Positions 25,233 through 33,058 of a DNA stretch of 64,000 nt are shown here, in pieces; position 1 is the stretch's first letter; every line of letters begins with the position of its first letter. Source of the stretch: Variovorax sp. OV700. GTDB lineage: Bacteria; Pseudomonadota; Gammaproteobacteria; Burkholderiales; Burkholderiaceae_C. The notes beneath the pieces are model-generated. The model searched no databases and was not told where the DNA came from. It worked only from the letters and a program-made list of their open reading frames with translations. The stretch spans positions 1 to 64,000 of the forward strand of contig NZ_FNDR01000013.1 in the NCBI RefSeq assembly GCF_900099805.1, given 5' to 3'. The position numbers and the translations under genes are program-made.

Positions 25233-25254
25233 GGCCGTTCACGGCCTTTTTTTT
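25233..25254 (+). terminator. Terminator-like hairpin without an upstream gene
   Basis: GGCCG-TTCA-CGGCC is followed by eight T residues, reading rightward. No plus-strand gene ends before it; creB is transcribed away on the other strand. It may block read-through into the DnaA-box region to the right, or terminate an unseen RNA. Confidence 0.55.
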
Positions 25255-25270
25255 GGGCGAAGCGCTGGAT

Positions 25271-25637
25271 TCCTATCTTCTTCTTATTCTTCTTATTCAA
25301 ATTAGTAGTAGTAGATAAGGGCGGCACCGATCTGTGGACATGGCAGTTTTTCCCTTGCGTGACAGTCACTTGTCATACCTCTGTCACTGTGCGCAGCCGT
25401 GCTTCCGAGCTGTCGCACCAAAAGGGACAACATTGGCCGACTGCCCCGCCCTGTGGATAACCGCCTGCTTGTGCCGGAACTCTCCCCAGAGTTGTCCTTT
25501 GACACGGCTCTCGAATTCTGCGAAAGACGGTTTTCGGCGCGAGAAATTCATTGCCTCATATTTGGGCAGACTGTAGATTTCTATTTGAAATCAACCACTT
25601 AGCTTCCCCTTACAAAGAAGTGCGGGTGTTATCCACA
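25271..25637. other. DnaA-box, AT-rich origin-like region
   Basis: The 567-nt gap between creB and the TerB gene holds no gene. It contains two perfect DnaA boxes: TGTGGATAA at 25452-25460 and TTATCCACA at 25629-25637. A two-mismatch box (TGTGGACAT) lies at 25333-25341. Next to the degenerate box, across a GC-rich spacer, are four tandem TAG triplets (25303-25314), in the order and strand of DnaA-trios. A T/A-rich tract (25271-25302) continues beyond. This matches a bacterial unwinding element, although dnaA is not in the window. Confidence 0.6.
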
Positions 25638-25729
25638 GAGTTGCCCAAGCTTTGTGGGGAGAACCCGCGGCGGAACCTTCGCGCCTGATGTCGAACGAAC
25701 TTTGTCCTTCAACCTTTGGAAATTCGAAC

Positions 25730-26677
25730 GTGACCCCTTCCGAAACCAAGGCCATCGTGACGCTGAGCTTGCTGGCCGCCTTCGTCGACGGCGAAAAACA
25801 CGAGCGCGAACGCGCCGAGATCAAGCGCATTGCCGAGGGCCTGTCGCAGGCTGACGGCGTGAGCCTCCCCACGCTCTACCAGGACGTGCTGATGAAGCGT
25901 GTCTCGATGGCATCGGTGGCGGGCGAATTGCAAAGCACCGATTCGAAGCAGCTGGCCTATGAAATGGCGGTGTGCGTGTGCGATGCCGACGGCACGCAGT
26001 CGGAAGCGGAGCGTATGTTCCTGACGGACCTGCGTACTTCGCTCGGTCTCGATGCCTCGGCGGCGCAGTTTTCGCGTCAGGCGGAAGACATTGCGGCGGC
26101 GGTCCCGGTGGCGGCTACCGGTGCAGCCGCGGTATCAACGGCCGCACCGGTGCCATCCCCCGACGTCGCGGAGCTCGACAAGTCGATCCTCAACGCAGCC
26201 ATCCTCAACGGCGCGCTCGAACTGCTGCCCGAAACGCTGTCGACCATGGCGATCATTCCGCTGCAGATGAAACTGGTATATCGCATCGGCAAGGCCCATG
26301 GCTACGAACTCGACAGCGGCCACGTGAAAGATTTCCTGGCCACGGTCGGCGTGGGCCTGACCTCGCAATACCTGGAACAGGCCGGTCGCAAGCTGCTCGG
26401 TGGCCTGCTCGGAAAGATGGGCGGTGGCTTGCTGCGCGGCCTGGGCAACCAGGCCGTGAGTTCGGGCATGAGCTTTGCCTCGACCTACGCGCTGGGCCAT
26501 GTCGCCAAGCGCTACTACGCAGGCGGCCGCACGCTTTCGACGCAGATGCTGAAAGACAGCTTCTCGAACGTCGTGCAGGAAGGGAAGGGTCTGCAGACCC
26601 AGTACCTGCCAGCCATCCAGGAAAAGGCCCGCACCCTCGACGCCGGCAAGGTGCTGGCGCTGGTCAGGGGCGCTTGA
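25730..26677 (+). CDS. TerB-domain and YcjF/DUF697-like membrane-associated protein
   Basis: 315 residues from GTG 25730. The N-terminal 120 residues form a TerB-like helical domain (LSLLAAFVDGEKHERERAEIKRI, then CVCDADGTQSEAERMFL). An Ala/Pro linker leads to a DUF697/YcjF-like helical region (IIPLQMKLVYRIGKAHGYELDSGHVKDFLATVGVG) and a Gly-rich, weakly hydrophobic helix. I chose the GTG because GGA lies about 9 nt upstream and the domain starts there; ATG 25688 is in frame but has no ribosome site. TerB-type domains occur in membrane-stress contexts; the function here is unknown. Confidence 0.7.
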   Translation: MTPSETKAIVTLSLLAAFVDGEKHERERAEIKRIAEGLSQADGVSLPTLYQDVLMKRVSMASVAGELQSTDSKQLAYEMAVCVCDADGTQSEAERMFLTDLRTSLGLDASAAQFSRQAEDIAAAVPVAATGAAAVSTAAPVPSPDVAELDKSILNAAILNGALELLPETLSTMAIIPLQMKLVYRIGKAHGYELDSGHVKDFLATVGVGLTSQYLEQAGRKLLGGLLGKMGGGLLRGLGNQAVSSGMSFASTYALGHVAKRYYAGGRTLSTQMLKDSFSNVVQEGKGLQTQYLPAIQEKARTLDAGKVLALVRGA

Positions 26678-26692
26678 AGCCAGTCAGGCCGA

Positions 26693-27100
26693 TCAGGCCG
26701 CGGCCAGGTCGTCGAGAATGGGGCAGTCGGGGCGCGCGTCCCCGTGACAGCAGTGCACCAGGTGCGCCAGCGTGTTGCGCATCGACTGCATGTCCGCAAT
26801 GCGCTGTTCCAGTTCATGGAGATGCTTCTGCGCGATGCGCTTCACGTTCGAGCTCGCACGGCGGCGGTTGTGCCACAGCCCCACGAGCTCGGCAATTTCT
26901 TCCATCGAGAAACCGAGATCGCGCGAGCGCTTGATGAAGCGCAACGTGTGAATGTCGGCATCGCCGTACTGGCGATAGCCGCTTTCGGTGCGCGCCACCA
27001 CGGGCAGCAGCCCCAGGCCCTCGTAGTGCCGCACCATGCGCGCCGAGACGCCCGAAAGCCTGGCCGCTTCGCCGATGGTCACGGTGCCGAAGCTGCTCAT
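26693..27100 (-). CDS. cueR: Copper-responsive MerR-family regulator CueR
   Basis: 135 residues. A winged-helix DNA-binding domain (TIGEAARLSGVSARMVRHYEGLGLL) and dimerisation helix are followed by the metal loop CxxxxxxxC (CHGDARPDC), spaced as the two Cu(I)-binding cysteines of CueR. It activates copA-type promoters with long spacers upon Cu(I). It overlaps copZ by 4 nt and lies downstream of it. CueR-like promoter elements sit between copZ and copA. Confidence 0.92.
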   Translation of the reverse strand: MSSFGTVTIGEAARLSGVSARMVRHYEGLGLLPVVARTESGYRQYGDADIHTLRFIKRSRDLGFSMEEIAELVGLWHNRRRASSNVKRIAQKHLHELEQRIADMQSMRNTLAHLVHCCHGDARPDCPILDDLAAA

Positions 27101-27291
27101 TGGACCCTGTAGCCGGCGTTTTCGATCGCGGCGACGATGTCTTGCCGAGATTGCACGCTCAATACGTCGACATGCCCTGTTTCGAGATCCACCGTCACCT
27201 GCGCTTCCGGATCGACCGTCTGCACCGCGTTTTGAACCGCGCTCACGCAGTGGCCACAGCTCATGCCCGAGACCTGGAATTTCTGGCTCAT
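27097..27291 (-). CDS. copZ: Copper chaperone CopZ-like (heavy-metal-associated domain)
   Basis: A 64-residue single HMA domain with the metal motif GMSCGHCVSAV near the N-terminus and a ferredoxin-like fold pattern ending in ENAGYRVQ. It carries Cu(I) to the CopA ATPase. AGGAGCAACAACG precedes the ATG. It is the first gene of a copZ-cueR unit, divergent from copA. Confidence 0.9.
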   Translation of the reverse strand: MSQKFQVSGMSCGHCVSAVQNAVQTVDPEAQVTVDLETGHVDVLSVQSRQDIVAAIENAGYRVQ

Positions 27292-27320
27292 CGTTGTTGC
27301 TCCTGTTGATCAGTGATGGG

Positions 27321-27352
27321 AATCACGAGTTTGAACCCTCTCACGATGTCAA
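27321..27352 (-). promoter_or_regulatory. MerR/CueR-type promoter for copZ-cueR
   Basis: On the minus strand, TTGACA (27352-27347) is followed by a GGTTCAA inverted half-site and a poor -10 about 20 nt away. The TTGA...TCAA dyad within an overlong spacer is typical of MerR-family operators. Confidence 0.5.
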
Positions 27353-27382
27353 TGTCCAGTGCAGGGGCACTCGGCAGGCGGC

Positions 27383-27413
27383 TTGACCTTGCCATGATGT
27401 GAGACTTTAGCCT
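27383..27413 (+). promoter_or_regulatory. CueR-type promoter for copA
   Basis: TTGACC at 27383-27388, the CTTGCC block and a -10-like TAGCCT about 19 nt downstream fit CueR promoters. The predicted transcription start would fall at or just before 27420. Confidence 0.6.
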
Positions 27414-27452
27414 TGGGGCATGGACAATCTGCTTCACTCTCCGTACCACCCC

Positions 27453-29669
27453 ATGAGCACCCTGGATCTTTCTGTTGGCGGCATGACCTGCGCCTCGTGC
27501 GTGATGCGCGTGGAGCGGGCGCTCAAGAGCGTGCCGGGCGTGCAGGACGTCAGCGTGAACCTCGCCACCGAATCGGCGCGCGTGGTGGCGGCCGACGGCG
27601 AGGACATCGACGCGCGCCTGCGCCGCGCCGTGCGCGCCGCAGGCTATGAACCGCGCGCGGCCAGCAGCATGGCCGACGAGGCCGCGGCACTGTCGCCGTG
27701 GCACGGCTTCGGGCCGGTCGGCATTGGCCTCTTGCTGTCGATTCCGCTGCTGGCGCCGATGCTCAGAGAACCCTTCGGGCAAGACTGGATGCTTTCGCCC
27801 TGGATCCAGCTGCTGCTGGCGGCACCGGTGCAGTTCTGGCTCGGTGCGCGCTTCTACCGCGCGGGCTGGCATGCCGCGAAGGCGGGTACCGGCAACATGG
27901 ACCTGCTGGTGGCGCTCGGCACCAGCGCGGCCTTCGGGTTGTCGCTGTGGCTCTGGTGGCGCTCGGCGACCGGCGAGCACGCGGGGCACGGCGCCGTGCT
28001 CCACCTCTACTTCGAGGCGTCGGCCGTGGTCATCACGCTGGTGATGCTCGGAAAGTGGCTGGAGGCACGCGCCAAGCGGCAAGCCACTTCGGCGATCCGC
28101 GCGCTGCAGCAGCTGCGGCCCGAAATCGCCCACCTGGTGGGAAAGCGCGGCGAAAGCGATGTGCCGATTGGCGAGGTGATGGTCGGCGACCTGCTCGCGG
28201 TTCGCCCCGGCGAACGCGTGCCGGCTGATGCGCGCGTGATCGAGGGAGAGTCCGAGGTCGACGAATCGATGCTCACCGGCGAGCCGCTGCCGGTGCCCAA
28301 GAGGCCTGGCGACGCATTGACGGGCGGCGCAGTCAACGGCGACGGCCGCATGGTCGTCGAGGTGAAAGCGGTCGGCGCCGAAAGCGTGCTGGCGCGCATC
28401 ATCCGGCTGGTCGAGGATGCGCAGGCGGCCAAGGCGCCGATCCAGCGGTTGGTCGATCAGGTTGCGGCCGTGTTCGTGCCGGTGGTGCTGGTGATTGCGC
28501 TGGCCACGCTGGCAGGCTGGCTGTTCACTGGCGCCGGTATCGAAGTTGCCATGATCCATGCGGTGGCCGTGCTGGTCATCGCCTGCCCCTGTGCGCTGGG
28601 CCTTGCAACGCCGGTAGCGGTGATGGCCGGCACCGGTGTCGCGGCACGCCGCGGCATCCTGATCAAGGACGCACGCGCACTGGAAGTCGCGCACCGTGTC
28701 GACACCGTGGCCTTCGACAAGACCGGCACGCTGACGCTGGGCCGGCCGGTGCTCACAGCGCTTGTGCCTCTTGTACCTCTTGCAACCAACGAAGACGAAG
28801 CCCGATTGCTTGCTACGGCTGCCAGCCTGCAAGGCGGCAGCGAGCATCCGCTGGCCCGTGCCGTGATGGCGGCCGCCGCACAGCGCGGCGTGCAGGCACC
28901 GCCATTGAGTGCCATGCAGGCGCTGCCGGGTCGCGGCGTTCGCGGCGAGGTGAATGGCGAACGCTGGGCCATCGCGAGCCTGCGCTGGTGCACGGAACTT
29001 GGCGTGGTTCCTGATGCCGCGCAGGTCGAGCGCCTGCATGCAGAGGGCGCCACGGTGTCCGCGCTGCTGCGATTCGATGCGGCAGGCGTTGCCGAGGTAC
29101 AGGCGTTGCTGGCCTTTGCCGACAAGCCCAAACCGGAGGCGGCCGAAGCCATTCGCACTCTGCGAGCGCGGGGCCTGCGCGTGGTGATGATCTCGGGCGA
29201 CAACCGGCGCGCCGCAGAGGCCATGGCGGCACGGCTCGGCATTGCTGCCGAAGACGTGCGCGCCGATGTGTTGCCGACCGACAAGGCGGCGCAGGTCAGT
29301 GTCTTGAAGAAAGACGGCCATGTGGTTGCGATGGTCGGCGATGGCGCCAACGACGCGCCGGCACTTGCCGCGGCCGACGTGGGCATGGCCATGGCACCTT
29401 CGGGCGGTGGCACCGACGTGGCAATGGAAGCCGCGGGTATCACGCTGATGCGCGGCGACCTGGCGTTGGTGGCCGAGGCCTTCGAACTCTCTGCGCGCAC
29501 GGTCGCCAAGATCCGGCAAAACCTGTTCTGGGCCTTTGCCTACAACGTGGCCGGCATTCCGCTTGCGGCCTTCGGGTTGCTGAGTCCCGTGGTGGCGGGC
29601 GCGGCCATGGCACTGTCGAGCGTCAGCGTGATGGCCAATGCGCTGCTGCTGAGGCGCTGGAAGCCCTGA
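27453..29669 (+). CDS. copA: Copper-translocating P1B-type ATPase CopA
   Basis: 738 residues. One N-terminal HMA domain (GGMTCASCVMRVERAL) precedes eight membrane helices with the CPC ion motif (VIACPCALGLATP), the phosphorylation site DKTGTLT, the SEHPLA nucleotide-binding motif and GDGANDAPALAAADVG. It pumps Cu(I) out of the cytoplasm. ATG 27420 is in frame but sits at the predicted transcription start, so I used ATG 27453. That gives the usual short leader before the metal domain. It is controlled by CueR, encoded divergently with copZ. Confidence 0.92.
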   Translation: MSTLDLSVGGMTCASCVMRVERALKSVPGVQDVSVNLATESARVVAADGEDIDARLRRAVRAAGYEPRAASSMADEAAALSPWHGFGPVGIGLLLSIPLLAPMLREPFGQDWMLSPWIQLLLAAPVQFWLGARFYRAGWHAAKAGTGNMDLLVALGTSAAFGLSLWLWWRSATGEHAGHGAVLHLYFEASAVVITLVMLGKWLEARAKRQATSAIRALQQLRPEIAHLVGKRGESDVPIGEVMVGDLLAVRPGERVPADARVIEGESEVDESMLTGEPLPVPKRPGDALTGGAVNGDGRMVVEVKAVGAESVLARIIRLVEDAQAAKAPIQRLVDQVAAVFVPVVLVIALATLAGWLFTGAGIEVAMIHAVAVLVIACPCALGLATPVAVMAGTGVAARRGILIKDARALEVAHRVDTVAFDKTGTLTLGRPVLTALVPLVPLATNEDEARLLATAASLQGGSEHPLARAVMAAAAQRGVQAPPLSAMQALPGRGVRGEVNGERWAIASLRWCTELGVVPDAAQVERLHAEGATVSALLRFDAAGVAEVQALLAFADKPKPEAAEAIRTLRARGLRVVMISGDNRRAAEAMAARLGIAAEDVRADVLPTDKAAQVSVLKKDGHVVAMVGDGANDAPALAAADVGMAMAPSGGGTDVAMEAAGITLMRGDLALVAEAFELSARTVAKIRQNLFWAFAYNVAGIPLAAFGLLSPVVAGAAMALSSVSVMANALLLRRWKP

Positions 29670-29756
29670 GCCCTGTTCGATTCAGCCGATAAGCAGCGCC
29701 AGCAGGTGATCGGCGATCCGCTGCTCGCGGCTGCCGCATAGCAGCCGTTTCGTTCT

Positions 29757-31043
29757 TCAGCGGGTTGTGGCGCGGCCTGCGATCAGCACGGCGTTGGTGC
29801 CGCCGAATGCGAATGAATTGGAAAGCACGTAGCGCAGGTTCTCGGCCTGGCGCGCATCGCCTCGCACGAAGTCGAGATCGAAGGCCGCATCGGGCACCCG
29901 CAGGTTGGCGGTGGGCGGGAGCATGCCGTGCGCGAGCGTGCGCAGCGCAGCCACTAGTTCGATGGCGCCGCCGCCGCCGAGCACGTGGCCGTGGATGGCC
30001 TTGGTGGCGCTCACGGGCACGGCATTGCCGAACACCTCGCGAATCGAAGCAGCCTCGGCCGCATCGCCCGCCGTGGTGGCGGTGCCGTGCGCGTTGATGT
30101 GGCCGATCTGCCCGGGCTCGAGGCCGGCGTCGCGCAGCGCGGCACGCATGGCGCGGACCTGGCCGGCGGGGTCGGGGTTGGTGATGTGCGTGGCGTCGCA
30201 GTTGGTGGCATAGCCCGCAAGAAAAAGCGGCATAGCTTCATTTCTGCCGCGCGCGCGTGCATGGGCTTCCGATTCGAGCACCAGCGCGGCCGCGCCTTCG
30301 CCCAATGCAAAACCTGCGCGGTCGCCCGAGAAAGGCCGGCAGGCGCTGCCCGGCGCATTGGCGGGAGGAGGCGCGGTCACGCGCATCGCGTGCCAGCTGG
30401 CCATCACGCCGGGCGTGAGCATGGCCTCATGTCCGCCGACGACCGCCATGTCGATCCAGCCGCCGCGAATGGCGCGCATGGCCTCGCCGATGGCGACGGC
30501 CGAGGAGGCACAGGCGCAGGCGTAGGCAATGGCGGCACCTTGGGCTCCGAACTGCAATGCGAGCTCCGCCACCGCGGCGTTGGGCATGACGGTGAGCACC
30601 GTCGTCGGCCGCATGCGGCGCTTCCCGCCATAGAGCGCGCGCGTGGTGTCGTCGAAGGCGCCCGCGCCGGCCAAGCCGCTGCCCCAGAAGATGCCCAGGC
30701 GCTCGGGATCGACGCTGCCCGCGTGAAGCCCGGCCTGCGCGGCTGCGTCGCGTGCGGCTGCCAGCGCCATGGCGGTGCCCCGGTCGAGCGGCAGTCGCGA
30801 ACCGCTGCGCACGCTGGTCGAATCGAATTCGCAGGCCGCCACGGCGAGCTCGATCGGATCGAGGCCCTCGATGCTGAGCGTTTGCGCGCGCACCGCGGAC
30901 CTTCCGTCGAAGAGCGCATCGTCGAAGGACTCGGCCGTGTGGCCGATGGGGGTGACGAAACCGAGGCCCGTTACCCGCACCGGTGCGGAAGCCGCATGCA
31001 AAGAGGAGGCTGCGAGCGCTGAATGAGCGGCGCCGCTGCTCAC
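29757..31043 (-). CDS. Beta-ketoacyl-ACP synthase (FabF/KAS II-like)
   Basis: 428 residues from GTG 31043, which overlaps the ACP stop by 4 nt. The thiolase fold has the catalytic Cys in YACACASSAVAIGEAM, first His in INAHGTATTAGD and second His in KAIHGHVLGGGGAIE, giving a complete condensing triad. It elongates an acyl-ACP with malonyl-ACP. It sits with its own ACP and a hydrolase rather than with fabD/fabG, so it probably serves a specialised lipid or polyketide rather than bulk fatty-acid synthesis; this is inference. Confidence 0.88.
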   Translation of the reverse strand: MSSGAAHSALAASSLHAASAPVRVTGLGFVTPIGHTAESFDDALFDGRSAVRAQTLSIEGLDPIELAVAACEFDSTSVRSGSRLPLDRGTAMALAAARDAAAQAGLHAGSVDPERLGIFWGSGLAGAGAFDDTTRALYGGKRRMRPTTVLTVMPNAAVAELALQFGAQGAAIAYACACASSAVAIGEAMRAIRGGWIDMAVVGGHEAMLTPGVMASWHAMRVTAPPPANAPGSACRPFSGDRAGFALGEGAAALVLESEAHARARGRNEAMPLFLAGYATNCDATHITNPDPAGQVRAMRAALRDAGLEPGQIGHINAHGTATTAGDAAEAASIREVFGNAVPVSATKAIHGHVLGGGGAIELVAALRTLAHGMLPPTANLRVPDAAFDLDFVRGDARQAENLRYVLSNSFAFGGTNAVLIAGRATTR

Positions 31044-31333
31044 GCGGGCGCGGCCATCGAAGGCTCGACGTCGCATCGGATCTGCGCGTCGATCGCTTCG
31101 CACAAGTGCTGGAGCGTGATGCCGGCTTCGCGCGGGTCGAGCCGGTCTTCAGGTAGGCGGAGATGGAACGCATCTTCCACCGCGAACACGAATTCCATCA
31201 GCGCGAGCGAATCGAGCCCGAGTTCGGACAGCGCAACCTGGGGCGCGATGGAAGCGGGCGCAACGTCGAAGTTGTTCACCAGGATGGCCGCGATGCTGTT
31301 GAAGACCGGCGTAGAAAAGGTAGCGGAGGACAT
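31040..31333 (-). CDS. Acyl carrier protein
   Basis: 97 residues. The phosphopantetheine attachment serine is in ELGLDSLALMEFVFAVEDAF, followed by the usual acidic helix. Slightly longer than AcpP (about 78) owing to an N-terminal FSTPVFNSI and C-terminal extension. Start at 31333, after an AGAAAACGCC stretch. Coupled to the ketosynthase by GTGA overlap and 11 nt downstream of the hydrolase. Confidence 0.88.
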   Translation of the reverse strand: MSSATFSTPVFNSIAAILVNNFDVAPASIAPQVALSELGLDSLALMEFVFAVEDAFHLRLPEDRLDPREAGITLQHLCEAIDAQIRCDVEPSMAAPA

Positions 31334-31344
31334 GGCGTTTTCTT

Positions 31345-32229
31345 TCAGGCGGGAACGAGATGCAGAGGCAACGCGCCGGAGGTGCCGGGCGCGCCGATGC
31401 CATGAGCCAGGGCGTCGGCGAAAGCGACCGTTTCGCGTGCCACCTGCTGGCGGTCGTTGTCGATCGAGATCATGTGGTAGCTGTTGTGAAGCACCACGCT
31501 GCGGAATTCGCGGCAGCGAAGGCCACGCGCGAGGATGTCGAGGTTGGCCAGACTGGCCACTTCGTCCTGGCGAGCATGCAGCGCAAGCACGGTGCCGCAT
31601 TGCACCTGGTGAAGGTTGCGCTTCACGTGGCGGATCAGCCGGTCATGCTCGCGCAGGTGGCTGACGCCGAGCACCGAACTGCCCGCACGCGACACCTTCC
31701 GGTGGCGCAGCTCGCGCTCGATCCAGGCGCGCACGCGTTCGTTCTTCACGCCGTAGGGCGCGCATTCCCGGTACTGCCAGAAGCGTCCGAGCGGCGTGTA
31801 GAACGCGAGCGGCAGCAGCATGCGCGTGCGTGGAATGGCCCAGCCGTCGAAGCGCAGCGTGGTCGACATCAGCACCAGCGCATCGACATCGCTGCCGCAG
31901 CGGATGGCCGCGCCGAGTGCAAGAGACGAGCCGGCCGAGATGCCCACCAGCAGCACGCGCTCGTGCTGCGCGCGGAGTGTCTTGACGCGCGCCTCTATGG
32001 CGTCGATCCAGCGCTCGTAGGGCAGGGCGTGCTGCAGCGGCGCGCCGGCATCGAAGGAGTAGCCGCCGATCGCCATCGGGTGCACCGGATAGCCGCTGCT
32101 GCGCAAGGCCGACTGCACGGTCAGGAGCTCGTCAGGTGTGCTGCATAAACCATGCAGCAGCACGACGGCAGTGCGGCGCACCGCGGGGTGCACCACGCTC
32201 AGCAGATCGGCCGGATCGCGGGCGCTCAT
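31345..32229 (-). CDS. Alpha/beta hydrolase, ACP-cassette associated
   Basis: 294 residues. An alpha/beta hydrolase core with oxyanion strand VVLLHGLCSTPDEL, nucleophile elbow GISAGSS, an acid in ALHARQDEVAS and a terminal His in LHNSYHMISID. The pattern resembles carboxylesterase/monoacylglycerol-lipase-type enzymes. Its place at the head of a hydrolase-ACP-ketosynthase operon suggests a thioesterase-like release or acyl-transfer step. The substrate is unknown. Confidence 0.8.
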   Translation of the reverse strand: MSARDPADLLSVVHPAVRRTAVVLLHGLCSTPDELLTVQSALRSSGYPVHPMAIGGYSFDAGAPLQHALPYERWIDAIEARVKTLRAQHERVLLVGISAGSSLALGAAIRCGSDVDALVLMSTTLRFDGWAIPRTRMLLPLAFYTPLGRFWQYRECAPYGVKNERVRAWIERELRHRKVSRAGSSVLGVSHLREHDRLIRHVKRNLHQVQCGTVLALHARQDEVASLANLDILARGLRCREFRSVVLHNSYHMISIDNDRQQVARETVAFADALAHGIGAPGTSGALPLHLVPA

Positions 32230-32368
32230 CGAATCGAAAGGGGCTGGAAAGGGGCCCCGGCCGCAGGTTGCTGTCGTATGCTCATGGCGTGTTTATCGCC
32301 GGGGCGTGCTGACCGGCTGCTGACCCTCCTTCGCGCAAGAATAGGCACTGAAACCCACCACACACACC

Positions 32369-33058
32369 ATGCGAATCCTGCTTGTCGAAGACGATGCCGT
32401 GCTGCGCGACGTGATGCTGCGCAGCCTCGCGGATGCCGGCCATCGGGTCGACGTGTCGGCCAATGTCGAGGACGCCGACCATCTATGGCGCGTGCAGCCT
32501 TTCGACGCAGTGCTGCTCGACCTGAACCTGCCAGCCACCGCAAGCCCGACGAGCGGCCTTGCAAGCGGCCTCAACGCCCTGCGGCAGGCGAGGGCGCGCG
32601 GCGACCGCACGCCGGTGCTGGTGCTGACGGCGCGTGGCCGTACCGAGGAGCGCATTGCCGGCCTCGATGCCGGTGCCGACGACTACCTGGGCAAGCCCTT
32701 TGACCTGGCCGAAGTCGAGGCTCGCTTGCGTGCGCTGGTGCGGCGCGCCAAGGGTACCGAGGACATCGTGCTGCTCGGCCAGCTCAAGCTCGACCGCAAG
32801 GCGCGCCGCTTTTCGACCGCGAGCGGGCCGCTCGATCTGCCGGCGCGCGAGTTCGAAGTGCTGTGGGAGCTGATGAGCCCGCCGGGCCGCACAGTCAGCA
32901 AGCGGGCACTGTCCGACAAGCTCTCGAGCTTCGACGAATCGCTGGGCGACAACGCACTGGAGGCCTTCATCTCGCGGCTTCGCAAGAAGCTGGCCGGTTC
33001 GGGCGCGAGCATCCGCACGCTGCGCGGCATCGGCTACCTGCTCGAAGCCGAAGTGTGA
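32369..33058 (+). CDS. OmpR-family response regulator
   Basis: 229 residues. Receiver domain with acidic pocket LVEDD, phospho-Asp in VLLDLNLP, Thr in LVLTARGRTEE and Lys in YLGKPFD; then a winged-helix effector (LPAREFEVLWELMSPPGRTVSKRAL, LRGIGYLLEAEV). An Ala/Ser-rich insert (ATASPTSGLASG) lengthens the loop after the Asp, as in some QseB/TctD-type regulators. Its stop overlaps the kinase's GTG start. It is divergent from the KS-ACP cassette, and its DNA target is unknown. Confidence 0.9.
   Translation: MRILLVEDDAVLRDVMLRSLADAGHRVDVSANVEDADHLWRVQPFDAVLLDLNLPATASPTSGLASGLNALRQARARGDRTPVLVLTARGRTEERIAGLDAGADDYLGKPFDLAEVEARLRALVRRAKGTEDIVLLGQLKLDRKARRFSTASGPLDLPAREFEVLWELMSPPGRTVSKRALSDKLSSFDESLGDNALEAFISRLRKKLAGSGASIRTLRGIGYLLEAEV

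Noticed and set aside
27288..29519. 743-residue minus-strand ORF
   Set aside because: Wholly antisense to copA, whose P-type ATPase motifs are complete.
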